DNA of 64,000 nt, from the NCBI RefSeq assembly GCF_000425305.1, contig NZ_AUDE01000018.1, positions 1-64,000 of the forward strand, given 5' to 3'. Below are positions 1-8,526 of this stretch, piece after piece. The position numbers and the translations under genes were made by a program. Below the pieces are notes generated by a model that had not been told where the DNA came from, did no database searches, and was given only the letters and a program-made list of their open reading frames with translations. The DNA is from Psychroserpens burtonensis DSM 12212. Lineage in GTDB: Bacteria > Bacteroidota > Bacteroidia > Flavobacteriales > Flavobacteriaceae. Each line of letters starts with the position of its first letter. Position 1 is the stretch's first letter.

Positions 1-260
1 ATTCGTTTTTTAAGCTCATCAGTTAAGATTATAGGCTTGGGTTTCAAACAATGTCTATTAATTGCCTTCTGTTGAGCGTGTTCTGGAATATAACTACCAG
101 CTGTACTTCCTCTACTTGGCGTGTTTCTTTTTAACTCTCTTGATACTGTACTTTTATTGACACCAATAATTATTGCTATTTGTGTAATAGTAATTCCTGT
201 CTCTAATAATGCAGAGATTTGATACCTTTGTGACAAGGTCAATTGTTTATAATGTTTCAT
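1..260 (-). CDS. IS30-family transposase, N-terminal part (cut by window edge)
   Basis: The minus-strand frame opens with ATG at 258-260 and stays open to base 1, giving about 86 residues. It begins MKHYKQLTLSQRYQI and contains a helix-turn-helix reading GITITQIAIIIGVNKSTVSR followed by ELKRNTPSRG. This is the characteristic DNA-binding N-terminus of IS30-family transposases. The catalytic DDE domain would lie beyond the window, so integrity cannot be judged. It is too short here to be seen as a long frame. The neighbouring response regulator reads towards it on the same strand. Confidence 0.8.
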   Translation of the reverse strand, partial: MKHYKQLTLSQRYQISALLETGITITQIAIIIGVNKSTVSRELKRNTPSRGSTAGSYIPEHAQQKAINRHCLKPKPIILTDELKKR

Positions 261-285
261 TCAAAACGAATATAAATATTGAGCC

Positions 286-317
286 TAAAATAGATGGGGC
301 TAGCCCCATCTATTTTA
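286..317. repeat. 32-bp perfect palindrome upstream of the IS transposase
   Basis: Two 16-bp arms with no spacer: taaaatagatggggct and its reverse complement, with a GC-rich centre in AT-rich DNA. It sits between the candidate IS terminus and the transposase ATG. As RNA it would form a strong hairpin on either strand. A role in insulating the transposase gene from outside transcription is an inference. Confidence 0.75.
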
Positions 318-508
318 AATATTCGTGTTGCACTTATAACTTGAACTTAGAATTTTATAATTTATATGATTTTAATTAATAAAAAAAATTTTAATCATAG
401 ATGTTGTTGCGTGCACTCAACTCTTTCTTGATTAACATTTTAAAGATAGACCTTACCATTCAAATAAAATCACAAAAAGGTTTACTTAAAGTAAGCAAAA
501 GCAGAAAA

Positions 509-1201
509 CTAAATAAATCCTTTTGCCCTAACTGCCAATACTAAATCTCTATTACTATTACTTTCAATATTAAAATTTCGTTTTAAAGTTCGTATTCTTT
601 TATCTATCGCAGATTTAGAAAGTGGTACTAACTCTAAAAGATCTTTCATTTTTGAACCATTTGCTAACTCTTTAAGTATTAATATATCATAATCATCTAA
701 AACTATTCTAAGTTGGGATTTTTGTCTTAAAGCATTAATAACGCTTTGGCTATACATATTATTATTGGAGAGTAAACTTTCAAACGCCTTAACAAAACCC
801 ATAAAGCCTAAATCATTTTTACAGATAAAACCTTCTGGATTTATAAGTTTCTGTATTTGGGATAATCTATAAGTGTCATCATAAAAAGTACACACTAGTA
901 TTTTTGTTTTTGGCAATTGCTGTCGCAAAAGAATACCTAAATCTTCACCAGAGTTAATTTTTAGTTCTGGTGCTGCTGGTAAGCTAATATCTAGCATCAC
1001 CAAATCTAGGTTTTGATTTAGAATCTTGGTATTAATTTTAAAAAATGCGCTTTGGCAATCATTTGCGCTCACAATATTAAACGTTAAGTTTTCATTTTGC
1101 TTCTCAATATGTTTCAAAACGTTTTGAAAGGCTTCAATAATAGATGGATGGTCATCAATAAGTAAGACGTTGTAGGAGGTTTTTTTTATAATAATTTGCA
1201 C
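509..1201 (-). CDS. Orphan response regulator, receiver plus LuxR-type HTH
   Basis: 230 residues. The N-terminal receiver domain shows the acidic pair D16-D17 (LLIDDHPS), the phospho-acceptor D71 in LDLVMLDISLP, and a lysine near 128 (CKND). The C-terminal part (about 165-230) resembles a GerE/LuxR DNA-binding domain, with the helix SKSAIDKRIRTLKR. It probably acts as a phosphorylation-controlled transcription factor. No histidine kinase gene lies within the window, so its partner is either upstream of base 1 or elsewhere. Downstream lies the insertion sequence end, so any former downstream partner may have been displaced. Target genes are unknown. Confidence 0.85.
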   Translation of the reverse strand: MQIIIKKTSYNVLLIDDHPSIIEAFQNVLKHIEKQNENLTFNIVSANDCQSAFFKINTKILNQNLDLVMLDISLPAAPELKINSGEDLGILLRQQLPKTKILVCTFYDDTYRLSQIQKLINPEGFICKNDLGFMGFVKAFESLLSNNNMYSQSVINALRQKSQLRIVLDDYDILILKELANGSKMKDLLELVPLSKSAIDKRIRTLKRNFNIESNSNRDLVLAVRAKGFI

Positions 1202-1444
1202 ATTAATTTAGTCTATAAATAGACGGTTAAAATTATTTTTGTGTAGTCAACAAATTAATTAGAAATTCCTTTAGGGAAGAAATTATGAGTAAATCTAGCA
1301 TTATTTTGAGAATAATAATAAAGTTGAGGGAAATTTTAGTTGTCAAACAAATTTGAAGTAAATTTTATACATAACTTATTGATGTTAAATAGAAAACAAA
1401 TTATATTGTCACCTATCTTTGACTACGTTCTAATCTAAATAATT

Positions 1445-1726
1445 ATGGGAGCTACAGCATTAAAAAATAAAATACTACAACTTATAAATACTGATAACGT
1501 CAATCATCTAAAGGCTATAATTGACTTTGCAGAAAAGCAAAAAGAAGAAAATGATTCTGAAATTGTTGCATATACTGTTAATGGAGATTCACTTACCAAA
1601 GAAGAATATGTCAATAGAGTTAAAGAAGCAGACGCATCAATAACTCATGGAGAGTATACAACTGTTGAAGATTTAGAAAAAGAAGTGAAAAAGTGGAAAT
1701 ATGACAAAGCACCTATTTTACTTTGA
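1445..1726 (+). CDS. Antitoxin-like small protein without an adjacent toxin
   Basis: 93 residues, highly charged, no signal peptide. The pattern NKILQLINTDNVNHLKAIIDF followed by a middle segment YTVNGDSLTKEEYVNRVKEADASI and a C-terminal VEDLEKEVKKW resembles short Bacteroidota antitoxins usually followed by a RelE/ParE-type toxin on the same strand. Here no toxin frame follows: the next genes are on the opposite strand and form their own toxin-antitoxin pair. It may be an orphan antitoxin or a survivor of a lost pair. The family assignment rests on recalled patterns and is moderate. Confidence 0.65.
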   Translation: MGATALKNKILQLINTDNVNHLKAIIDFAEKQKEENDSEIVAYTVNGDSLTKEEYVNRVKEADASITHGEYTTVEDLEKEVKKWKYDKAPILL

Positions 1727-1736
1727 AATAATCAGC

Positions 1737-1997
1737 TCACTTCCCATAATGATACCTACATGCAGCAATCAATACACTTTCATCTTCATATTTATAAACT
1801 AAACGATGTTCCGAAGTAATACGTCTCGACCAATAGCCTTGTAAATCTCCTTTTAATGCTTCGGGTTTTCCGATGCCCTCAAATGGTGTTCGTATACAAC
1901 TTTTAATAAGTTCATTGATTCGCTTCATAATTTTTCTATCGACTTTCTGCCAATACAAATAATCATCCCACGATGTTTTTGACCAAATTAAGCGCAT
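1737..1997 (-). CDS. yoeB: YoeB-family ribosome-dependent mRNA endonuclease toxin
   Basis: 86 residues, close to the 84 of E. coli YoeB. The catalytic positions known from E. coli are all present at matching numbers: E46, R65, H83 and Y84 (end CRYHYGK). It should therefore be an active toxin that cleaves mRNA on the ribosome when its antitoxin is degraded. Its ATG (1995-1997) shares one base with the TAA of the upstream antitoxin gene (1997-1999), so the pair is translationally coupled. It converges on the antitoxin-like gene at 1445-1726 with a 10-bp gap. Confidence 0.93.
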   Translation of the reverse strand: MRLIWSKTSWDDYLYWQKVDRKIMKRINELIKSCIRTPFEGIGKPEALKGDLQGYWSRRITSEHRLVYKYEDESVLIAACRYHYGK

Positions 1998-2245
1998 TAG
2001 TCTAATAGATCTTTTTCAAACCCTTTGCCAGCTTCCAACTCACTAATAGATTGTAATAAAATATCTCTGTTTTTTCCAGACAATAAGTAGGTAGTTTCCT
2101 TGAGAGAATTGTACTCATCTAATGAAATTAAGACTAAGTCTTTGCCACCTTTTCGCTTGATGACTAAGTCACTCACATTATCTACGACTCTATCAAACCA
2201 ATGTTTGAGATTTGATCGAAATTCTGAATAGTTTACTGTTTCCAT
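1997..2245 (-). CDS. yefM: YefM/Phd-type antitoxin
   Basis: 82 residues, starting METVNYSEFRSNLKHWFDRV, the usual N-terminal DNA-binding fold of Phd/YefM antitoxins, with VIKRKGGKDLVLISLDEYNSL in the middle and a disordered acidic C-terminus expected to mask YoeB. It precedes yoeB in the standard antitoxin-first order with a one-base overlap. A long perfect inverted repeat with two AGTACT cores lies just upstream and is a likely binding site for autorepression. Confidence 0.93.
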   Translation of the reverse strand: METVNYSEFRSNLKHWFDRVVDNVSDLVIKRKGGKDLVLISLDEYNSLKETTYLLSGKNRDILLQSISELEAGKGFEKDLLD

Positions 2246-2251
2246 AAAACA

Positions 2252-2297
2252 AATATAAATAAAAAAGTACTTAAATAAGTACTTTTTTATTTATATT
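2252..2297. promoter_or_regulatory. YefM-YoeB operator candidate; also a possible dnaB terminator
   Basis: A perfect inverted repeat with 22-bp arms (2252-2273 and 2276-2297) and a 2-base spacer begins 7 bp upstream of the yefM ATG. Each arm holds one AGTACT (2266-2271 and 2278-2283), so the two cores are 12 bp apart centre to centre. E. coli YefM-YoeB is known to bind two TGTACA-centred palindromes with the same 12-bp spacing. The RNA form also has A6/U6 flanks, so it may act as a terminator for dnaB, whose stop lies 26 bp upstream on the same strand. Both roles are inferred. Confidence 0.7.
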
Positions 2298-2322
2298 AAT
2301 TTATAGTAAAAGGATGTAAAAT

Positions 2323-3864
2323 CTAAAAAGGCACATCATTATCCTCATCCTCCTCTGGACCACCAAAAGCATCATTAGCAGACGGAAATTTATCTGGACT
2401 AAACGTATCATCATTCGCAGCTGCATTCATTTTTGAATGGAATTCTCCAAAAGGTGTATCAAAATCATCTAGATTATCAAACTTACCTAAATGACCGATA
2501 AACTTTAATCTAATACTATCCAATCCACCGTTTCTGTGTTTGGCAACGATGAATTCTCCTTGACCTTCGGTTGGTGAGCGCTCGTCATCATCCCATTCGT
2601 CAATTTTGTAGTATTCTGGTCTGTAGATAAAGGACACGATATCTGCATCTTGCTCGATGGCTCCAGATTCACGTAAATCTGATAATAACGGACGCTTGCT
2701 TCCTCCACGCGTTTCCACAGCACGAGACAATTGTGATAATGCAATTACTGGGATTGCTAATTCTTTAGCTAGTGCTTTTAAATTTCTTGAAATTGTTGAG
2801 ATCTCTTGTTCACGGTTTCCTCCTTTTTGACTTCCACCTGCTGTCATTAACTGCAGGTAATCAATCATGATCATTTTAATTCCGTATTGAGAGGCTAAAC
2901 GCCTTGCTTTTGCACGCAAATCGAAAATGGACAACGAAGGTGTATCATCAATAAACAAAGGTGCTTTTTCGAGGGTTTTCACTTTCACATTGAGTTGTTC
3001 CCACTCGTGCTTTTCTAATTTTCCGGTTCTTAACTTTTCTGAAGACAGGTTCGTTTCCGAAGAAATCAAACGTGTTATTAACTGTACAGATGACATTTCC
3101 AGAGAGAAAAATGCTACAGGAATATTACTATCTACGGCAACGTTTCTTGCCATGGTTAACGTAAATGCTGTTTTCCCCATACCTGGACGTGCTGCGATAA
3201 TAATCAAATCACTTGGCTGCCAACCTGAAGTCAATCTATCTAATTTGGTAAATCCTGTTGGAATACCACTCATCCCCTCTTTATTGGATATTTCTTCAAT
3301 TTTCTTTTTTGCTTGAATCACCAAACTTTGAGCAGACTCCGTAGATTTCTTAACGTTACCTTGGGTAACTTCATAAAGCTTAGCTTCTGCTGTATCTAAT
3401 AAATCAAAAACATCTTTAGTTTCGTCATAAGCCTCTTCTATAATTTCGTTAGAAATTTTAATTAAACTTCTTTGAATATACTTTTGTAGAATAATACGCG
3501 CATGAAACTCAATATGCGCAGAAGATGATACGCGTTGCGTTAAAGAAATCAAATAAAAGTCACCTCCAGCAAGATCTAATTTTGCATCTTTCTTTAATTG
3601 ACTAGAAACGGTTAATAAGTCAATAGGCTCACTGTTTTCAAATAATTTGAAAATAGCTTCAAAGATATGTTTATGGGCGTCTTTATAGAAAGCCTCAGTA
3701 CTTAAAATATCAATAACCTCATCAACACCCTTTTTATCAATCATCATAGCTCCAAGCACAACTTCCTCTAAATCAAGTGCTTGAGGCGGTATTTTACCTT
3801 TCTCTAAGCTTATAATTGTGCTTTTATCTATTGGATAGCCTTGTAGTTGGTTGGGTTGTTTCAT
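2323..3864 (-). CDS. dnaB: Replicative DNA helicase DnaB
   Basis: 513 residues. The N-terminal domain (about 25-130) binds primase and stabilises the hexamer. The RecA-like ATPase domain follows, with Walker A ARPGMGKT at 225-232, the region IPVAFFSLEMS, Walker B-like IKMIMIDYLQLM and the late motif FIVAKHRNGGLDSIRLKF. It unwinds DNA ahead of the replisome. The C-terminal tail is acidic and low complexity (PEEDEDNDVPF), common in this phylum. It stands alone between the toxin-antitoxin pair and accA. No intein or frameshift is seen. Confidence 0.97.
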   Translation of the reverse strand: MKQPNQLQGYPIDKSTIISLEKGKIPPQALDLEEVVLGAMMIDKKGVDEVIDILSTEAFYKDAHKHIFEAIFKLFENSEPIDLLTVSSQLKKDAKLDLAGGDFYLISLTQRVSSSAHIEFHARIILQKYIQRSLIKISNEIIEEAYDETKDVFDLLDTAEAKLYEVTQGNVKKSTESAQSLVIQAKKKIEEISNKEGMSGIPTGFTKLDRLTSGWQPSDLIIIAARPGMGKTAFTLTMARNVAVDSNIPVAFFSLEMSSVQLITRLISSETNLSSEKLRTGKLEKHEWEQLNVKVKTLEKAPLFIDDTPSLSIFDLRAKARRLASQYGIKMIMIDYLQLMTAGGSQKGGNREQEISTISRNLKALAKELAIPVIALSQLSRAVETRGGSKRPLLSDLRESGAIEQDADIVSFIYRPEYYKIDEWDDDERSPTEGQGEFIVAKHRNGGLDSIRLKFIGHLGKFDNLDDFDTPFGEFHSKMNAAANDDTFSPDKFPSANDAFGGPEEDEDNDVPF

Positions 3865-3976
3865 AGCTGCGAATGTAAATAAAATGTATTCTAATATTGG
3901 ATTTCAAAAATTCTCAATCTTAACAGGTCATCAACAATTTAACTGTTAATAACTTAAATATATTGTTAATAGCGAT

Positions 3977-4010
3977 AAAAAAAACCGAAACGATAAGTTT
4001 CAGTTTTTTT
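3977..4010 (-). terminator. Terminator downstream of accA
   Basis: A stem of about 12 bp (one G:U pair) around a short TTAT loop, flanked by A and T runs on both sides. It lies 21 bp past the accA stop and could also work in the other direction. Confidence 0.75.
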
Positions 4011-4030
4011 AAGCCTATATTTTATAAGGT

Positions 4031-4984
4031 TTAGCCTTTAAAAACTCCCATGTTTAAGTATTTTTCCATACGTTGATTCACCAAATCTTTTGGTGATAAG
4101 TTTTTAAGCTCTTCGTAATTTTTCTCTATAGCATTTTTAACTGCTAAAAATGTTGCTTTTCTATCTGTATGTGCACCTCCTAAAGGTTCTTTAATAATAC
4201 CATCAATTAATTTAAGACGTTTCATGTCTGGAGAGGTTAATTTGAGAGCCTCAGCTGCTTGCTCTTTATATTCCCAGCTTCTCCATAAAATAGATGAACA
4301 AGATTCGGGTGAAATAACAGAATACCATGTATTTTCTAACATTAGCACTTTGTTCCCTACTCCTATCCCTAAAGCTCCACCTGATGCACCTTCTCCAATT
4401 ATAATTGTAATAATAGGTACTTTAAGGCGAGTCATCTCTAGGATATTTCTAGCAATTGCTTCTCCTTGTCCGCGTTCTTCGGCTTCCAATCCTGGATAAG
4501 CACCAGGAGTATCAATCAATGTCACTACGGGAATTCCAAATTTCTCTGCAGATTTCATTAAACGCAAAGCCTTACGATAACCTTCTGGATTTGACATTCC
4601 AAAATTTCTGTACTGACGTGTCTTAGTGTTATACCCTTTTTGTTGACCAATAAACATATACGTTTGATCCCCAATTTTACCTAAACCACCAATCATCGCT
4701 TTGTCATCTTTAACATTACGATCACCGTGTAATTCTAAAAAAGAATCGCCACATAGTGCTTTAATATGATCTAAAGTATAAGGTCTATCTGGATGTCTTG
4801 AGAGTTGAACACGCTGCCACGCACTCAAATTTTTGTATATCTCTTTTTTAGTTTCAAGTAACTTTTTCTCAATTTTCTTACAAGTTTGTGTGACATCTAC
4901 TTCACTCTCCTCGCCTATTACTTGACATTTTTCTAATTGGTCTTGAAGTTCTTTTATGGGTAGTTCAAAATCTAAATATTCCAT
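4031..4984 (-). CDS. accA: Acetyl-CoA carboxylase carboxyltransferase subunit alpha
   Basis: 317 residues, the usual AccA length. Starts [21 protein letters not shown] and contains [46 protein letters not shown] and [12 protein letters not shown], the crotonase-type oxyanion and substrate-binding elements of the alpha subunit. With AccD it moves the carboxyl group from carboxybiotin to acetyl-CoA, giving malonyl-CoA for fatty-acid synthesis. The other subunits are not in the window. It has its own -7-like promoter element upstream and a terminator downstream. Confidence 0.97.
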   Translation of the reverse strand: MEYLDFELPIKELQDQLEKCQVIGEESEVDVTQTCKKIEKKLLETKKEIYKNLSAWQRVQLSRHPDRPYTLDHIKALCGDSFLELHGDRNVKDDKAMIGGLGKIGDQTYMFIGQQKGYNTKTRQYRNFGMSNPEGYRKALRLMKSAEKFGIPVVTLIDTPGAYPGLEAEERGQGEAIARNILEMTRLKVPIITIIIGEGASGGALGIGVGNKVLMLENTWYSVISPESCSSILWRSWEYKEQAAEALKLTSPDMKRLKLIDGIIKEPLGGAHTDRKATFLAVKNAIEKNYEELKNLSPKDLVNQRMEKYLNMGVFKG

Positions 4985-5026
4985 AGAAATTTTGATTAGT
5001 TATAATTAGTCATTAGTTAGTTGCTG

Positions 5027-5034
5027 CAAATATA
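5027..5034 (-). promoter_or_regulatory. Candidate -7 element of accA
   Basis: TATATTTG on the minus strand matches the Bacteroidota -7 consensus TAnnTTTG, about 42 bp before the ATG. A clear TTTG at -33 is not visible, so this is a partial match. Confidence 0.45.
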
Positions 5035-5193
5035 AAAACTTTCTATCAGTTAAAGATTGAATACGCTTGAAAAGAAAATGATGTTTTTGTCTTTATATGG
5101 ATAAGAAAATATATTCATGGCGCTAGTTACCGATTCCTTTTATTAAGATATAGAAAGATAAACAAGGCGTTTTATTCTGATGAAATCAGTTAT

Positions 5194-6117
5194 TTACTGA
5201 TGGGTATCAGCTTTACTCGTTAACCCACTTCGCTTTATATGGCGCTTATAGTTTTTTAAAATACCATCTGCTAAAACGGTAGCCAAAACTAAAAAGGCAC
5301 CATAGTAAAACTGTGTACTCATTATTTCAGTTTCAGGAAATAATAACAATGCCAATGCTATACCATATAGAGGTTCAAGGTTATAGGTTAAAATCACAGT
5401 ATATGGACTTAAATGTCGCATCACGTTTACAGAACCAATAAACGCATAAGCCGTACAAATAGAGGCAAGGATTGAAATATAAATCCAATCTGATGTTTTT
5501 AATATGAAAAAATCTGTAGAAAAACCACCTTGAAATACGAGTATAAATAATGATAAAAACACAACACCACTAATAAATTCGTAAAATGAGATGACCGTAG
5601 CACGATGTTCTGCGATAAACTTTCCGTTTATAACTGCAAATAACGTAGAGAACAATGCTGATAAAATCCCTAATAAAATCCCATTTAGGTATTTGATCTC
5701 ACTTTGTGTAATTAGAAAAACACCGATTATGACAATCATTCCGAAGAGAATTTCATACCAGATAATTTTTCGTTTGTAAATCAAAGGTTCTATAAAAGAA
5801 GCAAAAAAAGCGCCTGTGGAGAACATCGCTAAAGTTATAGAAATATTGGATTGATTTATGGCTTCAAAAAATGTAATCCAATGTAATGCGATTATAATTC
5901 CTGCTCCAAAAAATTTAAGTTTTGTTTTTGTTGATACTTGTATTTTGAGCTTAATAATTTTGATATACGCAAACATCAAAACACCTGCAATGAGCATTCG
6001 ATACCATACCAAAGCGGTGGAACCAATGGAGATTAGCTCTCCTAAAATAGCTGTAAAACCAGCTATGAAAACTAGAAAATGTAGATGGAGATAATTTTTA
6101 AATTTATCGTTTGGCAT
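5194..6117 (-). CDS. EamA/DMT-family membrane transporter
   Basis: 307 residues with about ten hydrophobic segments arranged as two repeated halves, the EamA (RhaT/DMT) architecture; for example LVFIAGFTAILGELISIG near the start and AYAFIGSVNVMRHLSPYTV in the second half. Such proteins export or import small metabolites; the substrate cannot be read from the sequence. Its start overlaps the end of the upstream LptF/LptG-type gene by 14 bp, indicating co-transcription. The C-terminus is short, hydrophilic and cytoplasmic. Confidence 0.85.
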   Translation of the reverse strand: MPNDKFKNYLHLHFLVFIAGFTAILGELISIGSTALVWYRMLIAGVLMFAYIKIIKLKIQVSTKTKLKFFGAGIIIALHWITFFEAINQSNISITLAMFSTGAFFASFIEPLIYKRKIIWYEILFGMIVIIGVFLITQSEIKYLNGILLGILSALFSTLFAVINGKFIAEHRATVISFYEFISGVVFLSLFILVFQGGFSTDFFILKTSDWIYISILASICTAYAFIGSVNVMRHLSPYTVILTYNLEPLYGIALALLLFPETEIMSTQFYYGAFLVLATVLADGILKNYKRHIKRSGLTSKADTHQ

Positions 6118-7174
6118 TGTATAACAGATAAGCGGCTAAGATGCCAAAAACAATATTTGGTAACCATACGGCTACTATTGGTGAAAAGCTAGATTGTGCT
6201 GCCATGACGCCAAACACTTTATCAAAAAACACGAAAACCATAGCAATTGTAATCCCGAATGCTAGATTAATTCCCATACCACCTCTACGTTTAATAGAGG
6301 ATACAGAAACAGCGATGATGGTTAAAACAAATACAGATACTGGTAAACTCCATTTTTTATATTTTACAACCTCATAGCGACCAATGTTAGACGAGCCCCT
6401 TCGTTTTTCCTTTTCAATAAATTTTATCAAATCACCGTATTGGAGTGTTTCTGCAATATATTCTTCTGGTGTTAAATCATCTGTATCGAAATCAAACTCA
6501 ATATCCTTTCTACTTGAGTTTTCAATAAGGTCATTTTCTGGACCAAACGTTCTTTTTGTATAATTGATAAGTCGGTATGTCGAATCATTATCAATGATAG
6601 AATTTGCGGTGATTTTGTATGTCAGTTTATTACCTACAAAATGCTCTAGCGTAAAATTAGTCCCTCGTTTTGTTACTGGGTTAAAATTACTTACATAAAT
6701 GTAATCATTATCATTAATTTGCCGGTAAATATTCGTAGTTTTAGTAACGTTAGAGCTATTTTTTAAATATTTATACTTAAACTCATTAAACCCCTTGCTA
6801 GCTTCTGGAGCGAGATATAAGCCCATAACTAAGGCAAGACTCGCGATAATAGTAGCGCCAATCATATAAGGTCTTAAAAACCTCCAAAATGAAACTCCCG
6901 AGCTTAAAAAAGCTACGATTTCTGTATTATTTGCAAGCTTAGATGTAAACCAAATTACTGAGATAAATAAAAATATTGGATATAATAAATTTGCAAAATA
7001 AATCGTAAAATCTAAATAGTACTGAGCGACTGCTCCAAAAGGAACATTACGTTCTAAAATCTTACCAATTTTCTCAGCGAGGTTTATTGTAATCCCAATA
7101 GGAATAAACAATAACAACATCATTAAAAATGTAAGCAGATAGCGTTTTAATATGTACCAATCGAGAATTTTCAC
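6104..7174 (-). CDS. LptF/LptG-family LPS export permease
   Basis: 356 residues. Opening MKILDWYILKRYLLTFLMMLLLF is the standard LptF/LptG N-terminus; hydrophobic helices flank a large periplasmic jellyroll-like middle (about 115-260) and three helices close the protein (GGMGINLAFGITIAMVFVF). It works with the ATPase LptB to move lipopolysaccharide from the inner membrane towards the outer membrane. The start is GTG at 7172-7174, placed directly against the TAG of tgt with no spacer, so translation is probably coupled. Only one such permease is present here; the partner must lie elsewhere. LptG and LptF cannot be told apart from sequence alone. Confidence 0.9.
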   Translation of the reverse strand: MKILDWYILKRYLLTFLMMLLLFIPIGITINLAEKIGKILERNVPFGAVAQYYLDFTIYFANLLYPIFLFISVIWFTSKLANNTEIVAFLSSGVSFWRFLRPYMIGATIIASLALVMGLYLAPEASKGFNEFKYKYLKNSSNVTKTTNIYRQINDNDYIYVSNFNPVTKRGTNFTLEHFVGNKLTYKITANSIIDNDSTYRLINYTKRTFGPENDLIENSSRKDIEFDFDTDDLTPEEYIAETLQYGDLIKFIEKEKRRGSSNIGRYEVVKYKKWSLPVSVFVLTIIAVSVSSIKRRGGMGINLAFGITIAMVFVFFDKVFGVMAAQSSFSPIVAVWLPNIVFGILAAYLLYNAKR

Positions 7175-8305
7175 CTATAATCTTTTATCCATTTGTTTCA
7201 CCATTTTATCTTTCCATGCTCTAAAATCTCCAGCTATTATATGCTTTCTAGCTTCTCGAGTTAACCATAAATAAAATCCGAGGTTGTGAATTGTAGCAAT
7301 TTGCTTACCCAGTAATTCATTCACTGTAAATAGATGTCTAAGGTATGCTTTGCTATATTCTGTATCAACAAAAGTAATTCCCATCTCATCAACAGGAGAA
7401 AAATCATCTGCCCATTTTAAGTTTTTAATATTTATAGAACCATGAGCAGTAAATAACATCCCGTTTCTTGCATTACGCGTTGGCATCACACAATCAAACA
7501 TATCCACACCCAAAGCAATATTCTCTAAAATATTTATAGGTGTACCTACTCCCATTAAGTAACGTGGTTTGTCCCAAGGCAGAATCTCACAAACAACATC
7601 TGTCATGGCATACATTTCTTCTGCTGGTTCTCCAACAGATAAGCCTCCAATGGCATTTCCTTGGGCTCCTGCATTGGCAATATACTCTGCTGATTGTTGA
7701 CGTAAATCTTTATAACAACTTCCTTGAACTATTGGAAAAAATGTTTGTTCGTAACCATATTTAAAAGGTGTTTTATCCAAATGTGTTAAACAACGCTCTA
7801 ACCAACGATGCGTCATATGCATTGAACGTTTCGCATAATTATAATCGCATGGATAAGGTGTACATTCATCAAATGCCATAATGATATCAGCACCAATACT
7901 ACGCTGAACTTCCATCACATTCTCTGGAGTAAAGACATGGTAACTGCCATCAATATGAGATTTAAACTTTACGCCTTCTTCTTTTATCTTTCGGTTATCA
8001 GATAGGGAATACACTTGATAACCTCCAGAATCGGTTAAGATATTTCTATCCCAATTCATAAACTTGTGCAAACCTCCTGCTTTTTCTAAAATAGGCGTTT
8101 GAGGTCTTAAAAATAAGTGATAGGTATTAGCTAAAATAACATCTGGATTGATATCATTCTTAAGTTCGCGTTGATGCACCCCTTTTACAGAGGCAACGGT
8201 GCCAACAGGCATAAATATAGGAGTCTCAATTTGACCATGATCTGTTGTTATTAAACCAGCTCTGGCCTTACTTTGAGGATCACTTGCTTTTAATTCAAAT
8301 TTCAT
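7175..8305 (-). CDS. tgt: Queuine/preQ1 tRNA-ribosyltransferase Tgt
   Basis: 376 residues. Family motifs include TPIFMPVGTVASVKG, DSGGYQVYSLS, MAFDECTPYP, GGLSVGEP, YLMGVGTPINIL and DCVMPTRNARNG. It exchanges guanine-34 for preQ1 in tRNAs with GUN anticodons. The place where bacterial Tgt normally has the zinc ligands CxCxxC before YSRAYLRHL reads GITFVDTEYSKAYLRHL here, so the three cysteines are missing; I believe this is common in Bacteroidota but cannot confirm it. First gene of a three-gene minus-strand run with the LptF-type permease and the EamA transporter. Confidence 0.95.
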   Translation of the reverse strand: MKFELKASDPQSKARAGLITTDHGQIETPIFMPVGTVASVKGVHQRELKNDINPDVILANTYHLFLRPQTPILEKAGGLHKFMNWDRNILTDSGGYQVYSLSDNRKIKEEGVKFKSHIDGSYHVFTPENVMEVQRSIGADIIMAFDECTPYPCDYNYAKRSMHMTHRWLERCLTHLDKTPFKYGYEQTFFPIVQGSCYKDLRQQSAEYIANAGAQGNAIGGLSVGEPAEEMYAMTDVVCEILPWDKPRYLMGVGTPINILENIALGVDMFDCVMPTRNARNGMLFTAHGSINIKNLKWADDFSPVDEMGITFVDTEYSKAYLRHLFTVNELLGKQIATIHNLGFYLWLTREARKHIIAGDFRAWKDKMVKQMDKRL

Positions 8306-8470
8306 AAAACGTATTCGTAAGTGAGCAAAGATAATTATCTAGACGTATTATGGTCTTAAACATTTAATAAAATTATGTCTTCGGAAACTTAAAAACTAGT
8401 TTTCATATTCCATTTGAATAAAAATTGTTAGCAACTGACTAAAATCGTTAATAAGTGCATCGCCTCTATT

Positions 8471-8501
8471 TTTGATTAGCCTTACGAAAACTTTATTTTT
8501 G
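8471..8501 (+). promoter_or_regulatory. Promoter of the transketolase genes
   Basis: TTTG at 8471-8474, exactly 19 bp, then TATTTTTG at 8494-8501: a full match to the Bacteroidota housekeeping promoter. The expected transcript start is near 8507, about 20 bases before the ATG at 8527. Confidence 0.75.
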
Positions 8502-8526
8502 AGGCTTAAATATTCACACTCTTTAT

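Larger units (their letters stand above)
1..351 (-). mobile_element. End of an IS30-type insertion sequence
   Basis: The element contains the transposase start (ATG at 260), a 32-bp perfect palindrome upstream of it, and then a stretch around 321-351 (ttcgtgttgcacttataact and onward) that I take as the candidate terminal inverted repeat. The exact boundary and the target duplication cannot be confirmed because the other end is outside the window. Confidence 0.5.

Noticed and set aside
361-400. AT-rich imperfect inverted repeat as a terminator for the response regulator
   Set aside because: The arms (atgatttt / ttaatcat) carry mismatches and the position relative to the stop is too far for a confident call.
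2505-2744. Minus-strand frame of 79 codons within dnaB
   Set aside because: It overlaps the highly conserved DnaB core in another frame and has no independent features.
2927-3316. Plus-strand frame of 129 codons opposite dnaB
   Set aside because: Antisense to a conserved helicase gene, with no recognisable domain; typical of a shadow frame.
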